Below, one piece after another: positions 35,371 through 44,467 of a DNA stretch of 64,000 nt. The notes under the pieces are model-generated. The model was not told the origin of the DNA and made no database searches. It saw only the letters and a program-made list of their open reading frames with translations. The stretch spans positions 1-64,000 of the forward strand of contig NZ_FORF01000007.1 in the NCBI RefSeq assembly GCF_900113935.1. The letters are read 5' to 3'. Each line of letters begins with the position of its first letter. Position 1 is the first letter of the stretch. The position numbers and the translations under genes are program-made. Source of the stretch: Aquamicrobium aerolatum DSM 21857 (GTDB taxonomy: Bacteria; Pseudomonadota; Alphaproteobacteria; Rhizobiales; Rhizobiaceae).

Positions 35371-36264
35371 CTAACGCTGGCACGCCGGGCAATAGAAGGT
35401 CGAGCGCCCGCTCTGCACGATGCGCGCAATTGGCTTGCCGCAGCCATCCGTGCGGCACGGTTTGCCCTCGCGTCCATAGACCGCAAAACTGTGCTGGAAG
35501 TAGCCCAGCGAGCCGTCAGCCTGAACGTGGTCGCGCAGTGATGATCCGCCTGCGATGATGGCTTCCGCTATGACAGCGCGGATGGCGTCGGCCAGGCGGT
35601 CGCATTTGGCATTGCGTCGACCCGGTGCGGGTGCAATCGATCCAGCCTCTCGTTCGGGCGACAATCCGGCGCGCCACAGGGCCTCGCAGACATAGATGTT
35701 GCCAAGGCCTGCGATCAGCCTTTGGTCGAGAAGAGCCGCCTTGAGCGGGGTGCGTTTGCCGCGCAGCAAGTCGCCCAGCAGTTTGCCGTCGAGCGCGTTG
35801 CCTGTCGGTTCGATGCCGAGGCCGGCGAGCGACGGATGCTCGTGCAGCGTCGCGGCATCTGAAAAGATCATGAAGCCGAAGCGACGTGGATCGTTAAATA
35901 CAACCCGATGCTGCGCGCCCGATGGTTCAAGCAGGTGAAAGACAACATGGTCGTGCGCCTCGATTTTCGAGCGCTCGTGATGAAATTCGCCGGGTGTCCT
36001 GTCGTCCTCGCCGGAGAGGATCCGAAACGAGCCCGACATTCCAAGATGGCAGATCAGGACCGGGTCCTGATCAAGATGTATCGTCAGATATTTTGCCCGC
36101 CGCCCCAGTGACACGACCACGCGATCTGTCAATCTGGAGACAAAGTCTTCTGGAAAAGGAAACCGCAGATTGGGCCTGCGCTGCTCGACACGCGTGATGC
36201 GCGAGCCTTCGAAGACGGGTTGCAACCCGCGGCGAACTGTTTCGACTTCGGGGAGTTCAGGCAT
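35371..36264 (-). CDS. mutM: Formamidopyrimidine-DNA glycosylase
   Basis: 297 aa. N-terminal catalytic [14 protein letters not shown] (P2, E3), [32 protein letters not shown], and a C-terminal zinc finger with C-x4-C and C-x2-C (CRTDGC...FYCPAC). It excises 8-oxoguanine and formamidopyrimidines. The start codon lies inside the last codons of deoB (8-bp overlap, 36257-36264), an odd pairing discussed in findings. Confidence 0.96.
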   Translation of the reverse strand: MPELPEVETVRRGLQPVFEGSRITRVEQRRPNLRFPFPEDFVSRLTDRVVVSLGRRAKYLTIHLDQDPVLICHLGMSGSFRILSGEDDRTPGEFHHERSKIEAHDHVVFHLLEPSGAQHRVVFNDPRRFGFMIFSDAATLHEHPSLAGLGIEPTGNALDGKLLGDLLRGKRTPLKAALLDQRLIAGLGNIYVCEALWRAGLSPEREAGSIAPAPGRRNAKCDRLADAIRAVIAEAIIAGGSSLRDHVQADGSLGYFQHSFAVYGREGKPCRTDGCGKPIARIVQSGRSTFYCPACQR

Positions 36265-37483
36265 GGTTCAAAAGCGCCCGGAATGATGTTCCATGGGATC
36301 CAGCTGCGATGCCGAGATGCTCGGCAATGGTCTCGCCAATGTCGCTGAATGTTGCGCGTACACCCACCGACACGGCTTTCAGCCCTGGACCCGTGCCGAT
36401 GATCGGAATCCGCTCGCGCGTGTGGTCCGTACCTTTCCAGGTCGGATCGCATCCATGATCGGCGGTCAGCAGGAGGAGATCGCCGGGCTGCAGCAGCGCG
36501 AGCACTTCAGGCAGCCGGGCATCGAAGGCCTCGAGCGCTGCTGCATAGCCGCAGACATCGCGCCGATGGCCGAAATTGGTGTCGAAGTCGACGAAATTGA
36601 CGAAGACGAGATCGCCGCTGTCGGCATTGTTGATCGCTGCAATCGCCTGATCCATCATCGCCATGTTGTTCGGCGCTTTGCGCAGGCTGGAGATGCCTCG
36701 GTGAGCAAAGATGTCGCCGATCTTGCCGACTGCGTGGACCTGGCGGCCCGCCGATACGAGCCGGTCAAGCAGCGTCGGTTCCGGTGGTGGCGTGGCGTAG
36801 TCCTTTCGGTTCGCTGTACGTTCAAACGTCTCTGGAGTTTCACCGATGAACGGGCGCGCGATCACGCGGCCGATATTCATATCGTTAGCCAGTCTGCGGG
36901 CGATCTCACAAACATGGTAAAGTTGCTGGAGGCCGAAATGCTGCTCATGCGCTGCAATCTGGATCACGGAATCCACTGATGTGTAGCAGATCGGTTTGCC
37001 GGTCCGGATATGCTCCTCGCCATACTGTTCGATGACTTCGATGCCGGGGGCATGGCAGTTGGCGAGTATGCCGGGCAGACCTGCCTCCCTGATGAGCGCA
37101 TCCGTGAAATCTTGCGGGAATGCGGGATGGGTATCGGGAAAGTAGCCCCAGTCGAATGTAACGGGCAGTCCTGCAATTTCCCAATGGCCGGAAGGCGTGT
37201 CCTTTCCAGACGAAATTTCGGTGGCGGCACCGAAAAAGCCGTTGACCGTTGCTGCGGGCAATGGCCGGTCATGATTGATTGCAGCTGCATGCGAGAGGCC
37301 GAGAGCCTGCATGTTGGGAAGGGAAAGCGGCCCTGAGCGCAGTCCCGCGACATCCGCGTCCCCGTTCGCGCAGGCTGCCTCGATATGGCCGAGCGTATCG
37401 GCACCCGCATCGTCAAAGCGGGCTGCATCGGGTGCTCCGCCAATGCCGAAGGAATCGAGGACAAACAGAAATGCACGTGCCAT
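36257..37483 (-). CDS. deoB: Phosphopentomutase
   Basis: 408 aa. Alkaline-phosphatase-fold mutase: [94 protein letters not shown] carry the metal and phospho-threonine sites. It interconverts (deoxy)ribose-1- and 5-phosphates, the step after PunA and DeoA. ATG 37483 is chosen; a long N-terminal extension in the same frame has no conservation. The last three codons and stop lie in the mutM 5' end. Confidence 0.95.
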   Translation of the reverse strand: MARAFLFVLDSFGIGGAPDAARFDDAGADTLGHIEAACANGDADVAGLRSGPLSLPNMQALGLSHAAAINHDRPLPAATVNGFFGAATEISSGKDTPSGHWEIAGLPVTFDWGYFPDTHPAFPQDFTDALIREAGLPGILANCHAPGIEVIEQYGEEHIRTGKPICYTSVDSVIQIAAHEQHFGLQQLYHVCEIARRLANDMNIGRVIARPFIGETPETFERTANRKDYATPPPEPTLLDRLVSAGRQVHAVGKIGDIFAHRGISSLRKAPNNMAMMDQAIAAINNADSGDLVFVNFVDFDTNFGHRRDVCGYAAALEAFDARLPEVLALLQPGDLLLLTADHGCDPTWKGTDHTRERIPIIGTGPGLKAVSVGVRATFSDIGETIAEHLGIAAGSHGTSFRALLNHA

Positions 37484-37595
37484 CTGAGCAACCTTTGCCG
37501 GTCTTGGTCCGTCAAGAGATAGGAGGCGAGGTGAGGCTTGGCAATTCAGAAACCATAGTCGGGGATGATTGCCGCATGAAGAGGGAGTGCCGATC

Positions 37596-38450
37596 TTGGT
37601 AAGATACATGATCCGGCTCTGCGCGTTGCTGATGGCAATGTCGCAGGCAGCCTTGTCGCAGCCACGGACCGAAGAGCCATTCCGTATCGGCATGGTGGTC
37701 GCTGCCTCGGATGTACCTGAGATCGAAGGGGTGTCCGGGATACGCGAGATGTTTTCGCGCGCATTGGGTCGCTCTGTCGAGGTCATCGCGGCGCGTGATC
37801 ACGAAGCGCTGGTGGCAGCTCACGTCGCCGGGCGCGTCGACTATGCCATTTATACGGCCCTTTCCTACGCTGCAGCCGCTCGGTGTGGATGCGTGGAGCC
37901 GATCGCGACCCCTATGACCAGCGAGGGCGCAATCGGTGTGCGCTCGATCTTGATGACCAGAACTGAACGGGCGCTGGAGCGTATTGCGGTTGGCGCTCCT
38001 GATAGCGTGGCGGGTCGACTTGCGCCGCTGGCGTTGTGGCCTGATGCGTTCGAGGCGCGTTCGGCGCAGCGCCTTGTCGATTTTCCGAGCGCGCAGGACG
38101 CACAAGAAGAGTTTGTTGCCGGTGCGGTTGATGCAATTTTTGGCTGGGTTCCGGTGTCATCATCCGGCGAAAACCTGCCCGGTGGAACACCGGATCGACT
38201 TGCCGCGATGAGCAGCGCAGGCACCGAGAGCAGGATCGAATGGGAATCGGATGTCTTGCGTCATGGTCCCCACGCAGTCCGCGCCGACCTGTCGCGCGAT
38301 ATGCGCCAGAAGCTTGTTGCGATGTTGGTCGACGGCACCGATGCGGAGCTGGTTTATATCAATCGCGCCTATGGGGGAGGGTTCGTGGCAGCTTCACGAG
38401 ACGACTACCAGCCGGCAGTCAAAATTCTGGAGTCGTTGGAGGCTGAATAG
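37596..38450 (+). CDS. PhnD-like periplasmic substrate-binding protein
   Basis: About 284 aa. A signal peptide ([18 protein letters not shown]) is followed by a PhnD/phosphate-phosphonate-type binding fold: [89 protein letters not shown]. Start is either TTG 37596 (GAGGGAG 8 nt upstream) or ATG 37608. No ABC permease or ATPase is nearby, so it is an orphan receptor whose ligand is unknown. It diverges from deoB and converges with the pilus-associated genes. Confidence 0.72.
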   Translation: MVRYMIRLCALLMAMSQAALSQPRTEEPFRIGMVVAASDVPEIEGVSGIREMFSRALGRSVEVIAARDHEALVAAHVAGRVDYAIYTALSYAAAARCGCVEPIATPMTSEGAIGVRSILMTRTERALERIAVGAPDSVAGRLAPLALWPDAFEARSAQRLVDFPSAQDAQEEFVAGAVDAIFGWVPVSSSGENLPGGTPDRLAAMSSAGTESRIEWESDVLRHGPHAVRADLSRDMRQKLVAMLVDGTDAELVYINRAYGGGFVAASRDDYQPAVKILESLEAE

Positions 38451-38469
38451 GAAGCTGGCGTTGACGCTC

Positions 38470-39054
38470 TCAGCAGGATGCACATTGAACATCCGAGCTC
38501 ATGCGCGGGCGCAGATAGTACGTCTCTGACATGTTGATGTTGTCAAAAGCGGCTGCAAGTCCCATTGCTGCTTTGCCGTCCGCGCTCCAGGCGATCACCG
38601 GGCGATAGTCGAGCTCGCTTTCCACCCGCACAATAAAGGTGTCGCGAATTTTCAGCGCAGTCGGGACGCTGGTCACTGTCCCCTTGAGAGCAGCGCGGCT
38701 GAAAACCCCGTTTGCCATCTTGCGGGACCATACGACCTGAGCCTTGGGGGTCGCTTCGTCTGTCAAATAGATGCCGGTCACGGCAATACGCGGCGCGGAG
38801 CGGCCATATGGCTGGAGCACGGCGCTTCCGATCTGCATGATTGCATCGAGTTCTGCCGGGGTTACGTCGGCATTCTGGGCAACGAGGTCGGCTACCATGG
38901 ATCCGATCCGGCTGACTTTCTTGTTGTTTTCGATCGCCTGCGAAACCTCCATCGAAAGGAAGTAGAATATCAGTAGAAACGGAACGATCAGTGCAAATTC
39001 GACAACTGCAACGCCCTGTCGATCCTTGACCAAGCGCAAGATCCAGTCACGCAT
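38470..39054 (-). CDS. TadE-like pilus assembly protein (second)
   Basis: 194 aa. A short basic N-terminus then GVAVVEFALIVPFLLIFYFLSMEV, the pseudopilin-like TadE segment with the conserved Glu, followed by a long extracytoplasmic domain ending in a C-x2-C pair. TadE-type proteins are minor pseudopilins of the Flp/Tad system. Start is ATG 39054; an ATG at 39081 overlaps the upstream TadE gene (ATGA). It is last in a minus-strand unit divergent from the main pilus cluster. Confidence 0.83.
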   Translation of the reverse strand: MRDWILRLVKDRQGVAVVEFALIVPFLLIFYFLSMEVSQAIENNKKVSRIGSMVADLVAQNADVTPAELDAIMQIGSAVLQPYGRSAPRIAVTGIYLTDEATPKAQVVWSRKMANGVFSRAALKGTVTSVPTALKIRDTFIVRVESELDYRPVIAWSADGKAAMGLAAAFDNINMSETYYLRPRMSSDVQCASC

Positions 39055-39077
39055 CGCTGCCCCCAGATAGATGGCCG

Positions 39078-39668
39078 TCATTCTTCAAACGGCTCGTTCT
39101 GCCACGTCACAGTGGCGTAGTGCAGTGTCTTGCCGTCTGGCAGATTGGACATTGCCTTGCGCATGAGGTCTGTCATCACCGGCCATCGATAAAAAACGCG
39201 CAACTGGTTCTTCGACTGGGCATCGCCCAGGGCGATCTTGAAGTCCTTGACGTCGAGATCACCATCCGGCTTGAACTTGACCTTGTGATCGGCTGCCTGC
39301 TTGAAGGTCGCATGTGATCGCAGGTCGATTTCCAGCCCGGGGCAGCCTTTTGATACGACAATCTGCAGCGGTTCGCAGATCATGTCGCGTAGTTTGTATT
39401 GCAGATCCGTCGGGTTGATGTCTGCAGCCCGGATCTGGCCGGTGCGGAATTTGCGTGCAACATCATCCGTCACGCTGGTCATGACCTGTTGTGCCGCAAA
39501 CGAGATGCAGCTTTCCAGGATGGCGAAAACCAGAAGGCAGAAGGGAAGGGCAAGTGCTGCAAATTCGATCGCCACATTTCCATCGACGCTACGCCTGAAG
39601 CGATGGAAAATGGAACGGGAAGTTTGTGACTTCGTCGTTGCCCCGTGTGGCGTGTTATTGTTGACCAT
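39078..39668 (-). CDS. TadE-like pilus assembly protein (first)
   Basis: 196 aa. After a basic N-terminal 28 residues, GNVAIEFAALALPFCLLVFAILESCISF is the TadE hydrophobic segment with Glu after the leader-like Gly. The rest is extracytoplasmic with two Cys. It overlaps or abuts the second TadE-like gene by ATGA. Both likely build the minor components or tip of the Flp pilus. Confidence 0.85.
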   Translation of the reverse strand: MVNNNTPHGATTKSQTSRSIFHRFRRSVDGNVAIEFAALALPFCLLVFAILESCISFAAQQVMTSVTDDVARKFRTGQIRAADINPTDLQYKLRDMICEPLQIVVSKGCPGLEIDLRSHATFKQAADHKVKFKPDGDLDVKDFKIALGDAQSKNQLRVFYRWPVMTDLMRKAMSNLPDGKTLHYATVTWQNEPFEE

Positions 39669-39796
39669 CTAAACGCACTCGCCCCTCAAAGATCATTGCG
39701 TACACTAGCCGGCGCGAGTTGAATTCCCGTTCTGACGGACGCTAAAAGTTTATTGGGCGAATTAGCGGCTTCTTAAGCTGCCAGAATGACGCGAGT

Positions 39797-40225
39797 TTAC
39801 CTGTCGCCGCCAAGGGTATTTTCCGACATCTGCTCAGCTTCGCTCTTGTAGGAGCTTTCGCAATAGGGAGTGCAGGACAGCGTCTGCACATTGGCGCGAC
39901 GGTAGACGCGTACTGAATCAGCCACACTGCGCGAGACGACGATCTGCTCATCGACGATGGGCATGCCGTCACGGTCCAGAATGACAAGATTGGTCACACC
40001 GAAGCCCTTGCCAGTCAGAACGATCGTGGAAGCGTCCTGCACAGATGCGTCCGCGATGTTCGGATTGCCGATCACGATGGTGTCTGCGGGCCGGGCCAGC
40101 TTCACGATCTTCGCCTGATTGATCACAACCCTGATTGTCTCGCTTGCGTTTGCCGGTGCAGCAGCGAGCATCGCCACTGCTATGAGCATGGCCCGGCAGA
40201 TACGTTTCGCGATGTACGGCTGCAT
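39797..40225 (-). CDS. Pilus assembly protein with secretin N-terminal-type domain
   Basis: 142 aa. A signal peptide (ICRAMLIAVAMLAAAPANA-SE) is followed by TIRVVINQAKIVKLARPADTIVIGNPNIADASVQDASTIVLTGKGFGVTNLVILDRDG. This is the same domain as the N-terminus of the CpaC secretin encoded at 42255 (both have the RP/RDA...ANPG/GNPN...VADA pattern), but without the secretin part. The tail carries two Cys. It is transcribed away from the pilin gene. It may cap, chaperone or compete with the secretin ring. Confidence 0.8.
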   Translation of the reverse strand: MQPYIAKRICRAMLIAVAMLAAAPANASETIRVVINQAKIVKLARPADTIVIGNPNIADASVQDASTIVLTGKGFGVTNLVILDRDGMPIVDEQIVVSRSVADSVRVYRRANVQTLSCTPYCESSYKSEAEQMSENTLGGDR

Positions 40226-40491
40226 GTGAGCTGCCCCCAAGGTTCAATTGCTCAAGTGAAAATGAATGAGATTGGTGAAGCAAGGGTTAAGCCAGATTGC
40301 GGGGCGGTTGATATAAGGTAAAAATGAAAGAGATCATTAACCAGTAAGGCCGGTTGAAATAAGAAAGAATTTGGTAATTGTGTTTTTTAAGTCGATTGCA
40401 AGAGCTTCATCCTAGTGTGCAGTCAATCCGATCGACACATTACAGAAATGTTGACGGATGTGCTGTAAACACATTGGGTAAGGAACCTGAA

Positions 40492-40686
40492 ATGGCTAAG
40501 ATTCTTGCACGCTTTGCAAAAGACGAATCCGGCGCAACCGCCATCGAATACGGTCTGATCGCTGCTCTGATCGGTCTTGCAATCGTTGTTGGCGCTGGCG
40601 CGCTTGGCAATGGGCTGAATGACCAGTTCTCTAAGATTTCTGACTGCATTAGTGATACTAAAAACTGTGTGCCGGCAGGCGAGTAA
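40492..40686 (+). CDS. Flp-family type IVb pilin
   Basis: 64 aa. The short leader ends ...KDESG-14, followed by ATAIEYGLIAALIGLAIVVGAGALG with Glu at mature position 5 and Tyr next to it, the Flp signature. The prepilin peptidase encoded next (40795) would cleave after G14. ATG 40492 has AAGGA upstream; upstream in-frame codons are ignored. A strong hairpin at 40695-40723 follows, which would hold most transcripts to this highly expressed subunit. A 266-bp region upstream holds its promoter. Confidence 0.95.
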   Translation: MAKILARFAKDESGATAIEYGLIAALIGLAIVVGAGALGNGLNDQFSKISDCISDTKNCVPAGE

Positions 40687-40694
40687 ATATTCCT

Positions 40695-40723
40695 AAAATG
40701 GCCGCCCTCAAGGCGGCCATTTT
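40695..40723 (+). terminator. Terminator after the pilin gene
   Basis: AAAATGGCCGCC and GGCGGCCATTTT form a perfect 12-bp stem around CTCAA, ending in four T. It lies 8 bp after the pilin stop and before cpaA, so read-through would set the pilin-to-machinery ratio. Confidence 0.9.
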
Positions 40724-40794
40724 ACTTCAGATATACTGTAAGATTAAGAGCAGCTTCGATAATTGGCGATTCAAGCTGAGTTGATGGTATAACG

Positions 40795-41310
40795 ATGCTG
40801 CAAGCCCTCATTTTCGTGGTCTTCCCATTCTGTATGTTGTTTGCCGCACTCTCCGACATGCTGTCGATGACGATTGCAAACCGCGTTTCCATACTTCTTG
40901 TCGCTACTTTTGCAGTCGTCGCGCCGATGGCGGGCATGGACTGGGCGACCTATGGCTGGCACTTCGCCGCTGCGATGCTGATCCTGATGGTCACGTTCAC
41001 GCTTTTTGCTCTTGGCGGCATGGGCGGCGGTGACGCCAAGATGATGGCTGCTACGGCATTGTGGATGGGGTTTTCATTCGAATTACTGCAATACCTTGTC
41101 TACGCAGCGCTAATAGGCGGTCTTTTGACGTTCTTTTTGCTGCTTTACCGTGGGTCTGTTCTTGCGGCCTTTACAGGACACAATCTGTTCTTGAAGAACT
41201 TTGCCGATGCCCGCCAGGGCGTTCCTTATGGGATTGCGTTGGGGATCAGCGGCTTGAGCGTCTATCCTTCAACATATCTGGCGCAATGGGCGTTGATGAG
41301 CCTCGTTTAG
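40795..41310 (+). CDS. cpaA: Prepilin peptidase CpaA/TadV
   Basis: 171 aa, about five membrane segments. It is the short form of type IV prepilin peptidase without the methylase domain. The two catalytic Asp are D21 in the ALSDMLSMTI segment and D80 in GGMGGGDAKMM. It cleaves the pilin and TadE-like leaders in the inner membrane. It lies 109 bp after the pilin stop, beyond the terminator. Confidence 0.92.
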   Translation: MLQALIFVVFPFCMLFAALSDMLSMTIANRVSILLVATFAVVAPMAGMDWATYGWHFAAAMLILMVTFTLFALGGMGGGDAKMMAATALWMGFSFELLQYLVYAALIGGLLTFFLLLYRGSVLAAFTGHNLFLKNFADARQGVPYGIALGISGLSVYPSTYLAQWALMSLV

Positions 41311-41376
41311 GTTGATCGCCGCGTTGCCGAACTTCACGAATTTAGGAAAACATTAATCACGAATGTAAGTGATCCA

Positions 41377-41392
41377 TTAACCTTAATTTGAC
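41377..41392 (+). promoter_or_regulatory. CtrA-like motif upstream of cpaB (one mismatch)
   Basis: TTAACCTTAATTTGAC matches TTAA-N7-TTAAC except for one base. It lies about 60 bp before the cpaB start. CtrA controls pilus genes in Caulobacter, which makes this plausible, but a single imperfect motif is weak evidence. Confidence 0.35.
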
Positions 41393-41448
41393 GATTGCTC
41401 CGTCAATGTCGAACCGGGCTTGGTGAATGCCGAGAGAGGTTCCAGGGA

Positions 41449-42258
41449 ATGGCTCCATCGCGCGTGATAATTTTGGGCGTTGCCGTCGCTACGGCGATTG
41501 GTGCCGGCTATGTGGCAAAGCGCATGGCGACGCCATCCGCGCCGCTGGTGATTGAAGCGGCGGTGAAGGAACCAGCTATCCGTCTGACAGAAGTTCTCGT
41601 CCTGCAAGGCGATGTGCAGATGGGTTCTGGTGTTAGCAGCGCTCTGGCCTGGCAGTCCTGGCCGGCGAATGGTGTCAGTGACGGATTCATCCTGCGCGAG
41701 AGCGAGCCCGACGCGCTCGACGAATTGAGCGGTGCCATCGCACGCGTTCCTCTTTATGATGGCGAGCCGCTGCGAAGGTCGAAGCTGATCGGTCAGGGTC
41801 AGAGTTTCATGTCCTCGATCCTTCCATCTGGCAAGCGCGCTGTCGCCACGCAGATCGCAGCTGACACTTCTGCTGGCGGTTTCATTCTTCCCAATGATTT
41901 TGTCGACGTCATCATGACTCGCCGCGCGAGCGACGGCGACAGTGACGGCTTCATTACCGAGACGGTTCTACGCAATATTCGGGTCTTGGCGATCGATCAG
42001 GCCATTCAAGAGGATGAAGAGGGCCGTCGCGTCCGCGTGGGCAGTACGGCAACGCTGGAGCTGACCCCCCAGCAGGCAGAGATCATCACTGTTGCCCAGC
42101 AGATGGCCGACCGCCTGACTCTGGCCCTTCGTGCTCTGGTCGATACGCAGGAGATGATCGTTGAAGAGGCGGATTATCTTGTTTCAGGACAGGGACGGCG
42201 CGGAACCGTGCGCCTGATCCGCTCGGGCGAAGTCAGCGAAGTGGGGGCCCGCAAATGA
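41449..42258 (+). CDS. cpaB: Flp pilus assembly protein CpaB
   Basis: 269 aa. One N-terminal hydrophobic segment (VIILGVAVATAIGAGYVA), then a SAF-type domain (ITEVLVLQGDVQMGSGVSSALAWQSWPA...) and a GKRAVATQIAADTSAGGFILPNDFVDVIMTRR block characteristic of CpaB/RcpC. It is periplasmic and associates with the secretin. ATG 41449 has AGGGA nearby. The stop overlaps cpaC (ATGA 42255-42258). Confidence 0.93.
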   Translation: MAPSRVIILGVAVATAIGAGYVAKRMATPSAPLVIEAAVKEPAIRLTEVLVLQGDVQMGSGVSSALAWQSWPANGVSDGFILRESEPDALDELSGAIARVPLYDGEPLRRSKLIGQGQSFMSSILPSGKRAVATQIAADTSAGGFILPNDFVDVIMTRRASDGDSDGFITETVLRNIRVLAIDQAIQEDEEGRRVRVGSTATLELTPQQAEIITVAQQMADRLTLALRALVDTQEMIVEEADYLVSGQGRRGTVRLIRSGEVSEVGARK

Positions 42259-43754
42259 CCATGACCACTCCAATCGGCAAGCTGTGCAAGCGTGCGGCAA
42301 CATCCCTTCTCGGGATTTCGTTTGTCGCAATGGCCACGGTGTCCACCGCCACTTTCACGTTGACTGGCGCGGCGCAAGCTCAGGCGACCGTCAAGGTTAG
42401 TTCTCAGGCAGCCGTGCAGCAGATCAGGCTTGGCCTCAACAAATCGGCGGTCATCGACCTACCGCGCGACGCTTACGACATTCTCGTCGCCAATCCCGGC
42501 GTCGCAGACGCTGTAACGCGAACGGCCCGACGCATCTATCTGTTTGGCAAGCAGATTGGCGATACCAACATTTTTGTGTTCGGACCGAATGGTGAGCAGA
42601 TCGCCAGCCTGGACGTGCGCATTGAGCGGGACGTTTCCGGGCTCGATGCCCATCTGCGCCGTTTTCTACCCAACGCGGACATCAGGTCCGAACTGATGAA
42701 CGACAACGTGATCCTGACCGGAACGGTTCAGACGCCTCTCGACGCGAAGCGCGCCGAAGATCTGGCACGCCTTTTTGTCTCCGGCGGTGAAGCGACGACC
42801 GGCCAGTACTCACAGGCCGCGTCCGGTGGCGGTAGTGTCAGAATCAGTGATCCGGACAGTTCGCGCCTTACGAGCTCCATCGTCAACATGCTGCAGGTTG
42901 TTGGGGAAGATCAGGTCACTCTGAAGGTGACCGTCGCTGAAGTCAGCCGCACCGTCCTGAAGCAACTGGGCGTCAATCTGATAGGCCAGGGCAGTTTCGA
43001 TGGCATTAGTTGGGGTGTTGAAACGGCTCTTGCGCCGGTGGGGGCACCTGCTGGCGCATCGCTTGGCGGTTCGCTTCTCAAGTCATCGATCCAGGCAATT
43101 GAACAATCCGGTGCCATGCGCACTTTGGCCGAGCCAACCTTGACCGCTGTTTCAGGCGAGCAGGCAACATTCCGGGTCGGCGGCGAGTACAATATCGTGG
43201 CCAATGTCACCAATGAGGACGGGCGCACCACTCGCAGCATTGAAAAGATCGAATACGGCATCGGTCTGGAGTTTTTGCCGGTTGTGCTTTCACCCGGACG
43301 GATCAGCCTCAAGGTGCGGACGGCAGTTTCCGAGCCGACGCCTGAAGGTGCGGTGGCGGTTCAGGGTGAAAACATCCTGTCCCTGCGCAAGCGGCTGGCC
43401 GACACCACCGTGGAGTTGCCATCCGGCGGCACGATGATGATAGCCGGTCTCGTGAACGACAATGTGCGTCAGGTTTACAACAAGGTGCCCGGCCTTTCGA
43501 AAGTTCCCGTGCTGGGCACGCTTTTTCGCAGCCGCGAATTCACGCGCAACGAAACCGAGCTTGTCATTCTCGTGACGCCCTATCTGTCGCGGCCTGCGGC
43601 TCGCAACGAAATGGCGCGCCCTGATGACAATTTCACGCCCGCCAGCGATGGCGCGGGCATGTTTCTCGGACGGGTCAATCGCGTCTACGGGACAATGAAA
43701 ACCGACAAGCCTGCTGGGCGCTATCATGGCGTCGTCGGCTTCATCTACAAGTGA
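42255..43754 (+). CDS. cpaC: Outer-membrane secretin CpaC
   Basis: 499 aa. Signal peptide to about residue 44 (AAQAQA), then the pilus-type N-domain (RLGLNKSAVIDLPRDAYDILVANPGVADAV), a BON-like region (SELMNDNVILTGTVQTPLDAKRAEDLARLF), and the secretin core (QVTLKVTVAEVSRTVLKQLGVNL; LVNDNVRQVYNKVPGLSKVPVLGTLFRSREFTRNETELVILVTPYL). It forms the outer-membrane pore of the Flp pilus. Next gene cpaD after 13 bp. Confidence 0.95.
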   Translation: MTMTTPIGKLCKRAATSLLGISFVAMATVSTATFTLTGAAQAQATVKVSSQAAVQQIRLGLNKSAVIDLPRDAYDILVANPGVADAVTRTARRIYLFGKQIGDTNIFVFGPNGEQIASLDVRIERDVSGLDAHLRRFLPNADIRSELMNDNVILTGTVQTPLDAKRAEDLARLFVSGGEATTGQYSQAASGGGSVRISDPDSSRLTSSIVNMLQVVGEDQVTLKVTVAEVSRTVLKQLGVNLIGQGSFDGISWGVETALAPVGAPAGASLGGSLLKSSIQAIEQSGAMRTLAEPTLTAVSGEQATFRVGGEYNIVANVTNEDGRTTRSIEKIEYGIGLEFLPVVLSPGRISLKVRTAVSEPTPEGAVAVQGENILSLRKRLADTTVELPSGGTMMIAGLVNDNVRQVYNKVPGLSKVPVLGTLFRSREFTRNETELVILVTPYLSRPAARNEMARPDDNFTPASDGAGMFLGRVNRVYGTMKTDKPAGRYHGVVGFIYK

Positions 43755-43767
43755 TCGGAACGCTGCC

Positions 43768-44448
43768 ATGTCCATCGGTTTCAAGACGAACACGCCGCGA
43801 ATGTCAGCTTTGATCGTGCTCGCTGCCGGCCTGATGACTGGTTGCGCCAATCGCGACAGCATCACGGTTGGCTCGGTTCCGGATGACTACCGCACCAATC
43901 ACCCGATCGTCGTCGCGGAGCGCGACAAGGTGATCGACATCCCGGTCGGCATTGCCGACAGCCGAATGACCAACATTCAGCAGACTGCGCTTGATGGGTT
44001 CATCGACAATTACGACCGCCGCGTTGCGCCGTTGGTCATGGTGATGGTGCCATATGGTTCTGCCAACCAGACTGCTGCCTCCCATGTGTCTCAGGACATG
44101 ATCAAGCGGCTGCGTTCGGCGGGCGTGCCTGAGGGCAAGATCGTTCATCAGCCATACGATGCCAGCAATGCGTCAGAGAATGCTCCGGTTCGGCTCGTCT
44201 ACAAGCAGATGAGAGCTTCGACCGGACCGTGTGGCCGCTGGCCCGACGACATGCTGAACGACAGCGATAACAAGCATTGGGCAAATTTCGGGTGCTCTTA
44301 CCAGAACAACCTGGCGGCGCAGATTGCAAATCCGGCGGATCTTCTGGGGCCCCGCCAGAGCGACCAGATCGACACGGAGCGACGCAGCAAGGCGATCAAC
44401 GACTATCGTCGGCGTGATGCATCGTGGAAGCCGAATATCAATTATTGA
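43768..44448 (+). CDS. cpaD: Pilus assembly lipoprotein CpaD
   Basis: 226 aa. Signal peptide with lipobox LMTGC, followed by DYRTNHPIVVAERDKVIDIPVG and a C-terminal half with three Cys in GPCGRWPDDM and NFGCSYQNNLAAQIANPADLLGPR, typical CpaD. It is an outer-membrane lipoprotein that helps secretin assembly. ATG 43768 is chosen; upstream codons are inside cpaC. Confidence 0.92.
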   Translation: MSIGFKTNTPRMSALIVLAAGLMTGCANRDSITVGSVPDDYRTNHPIVVAERDKVIDIPVGIADSRMTNIQQTALDGFIDNYDRRVAPLVMVMVPYGSANQTAASHVSQDMIKRLRSAGVPEGKIVHQPYDASNASENAPVRLVYKQMRASTGPCGRWPDDMLNDSDNKHWANFGCSYQNNLAAQIANPADLLGPRQSDQIDTERRSKAINDYRRRDASWKPNINY

Positions 44449-44467
44449 CGAGACCGGGGGCTACGAC

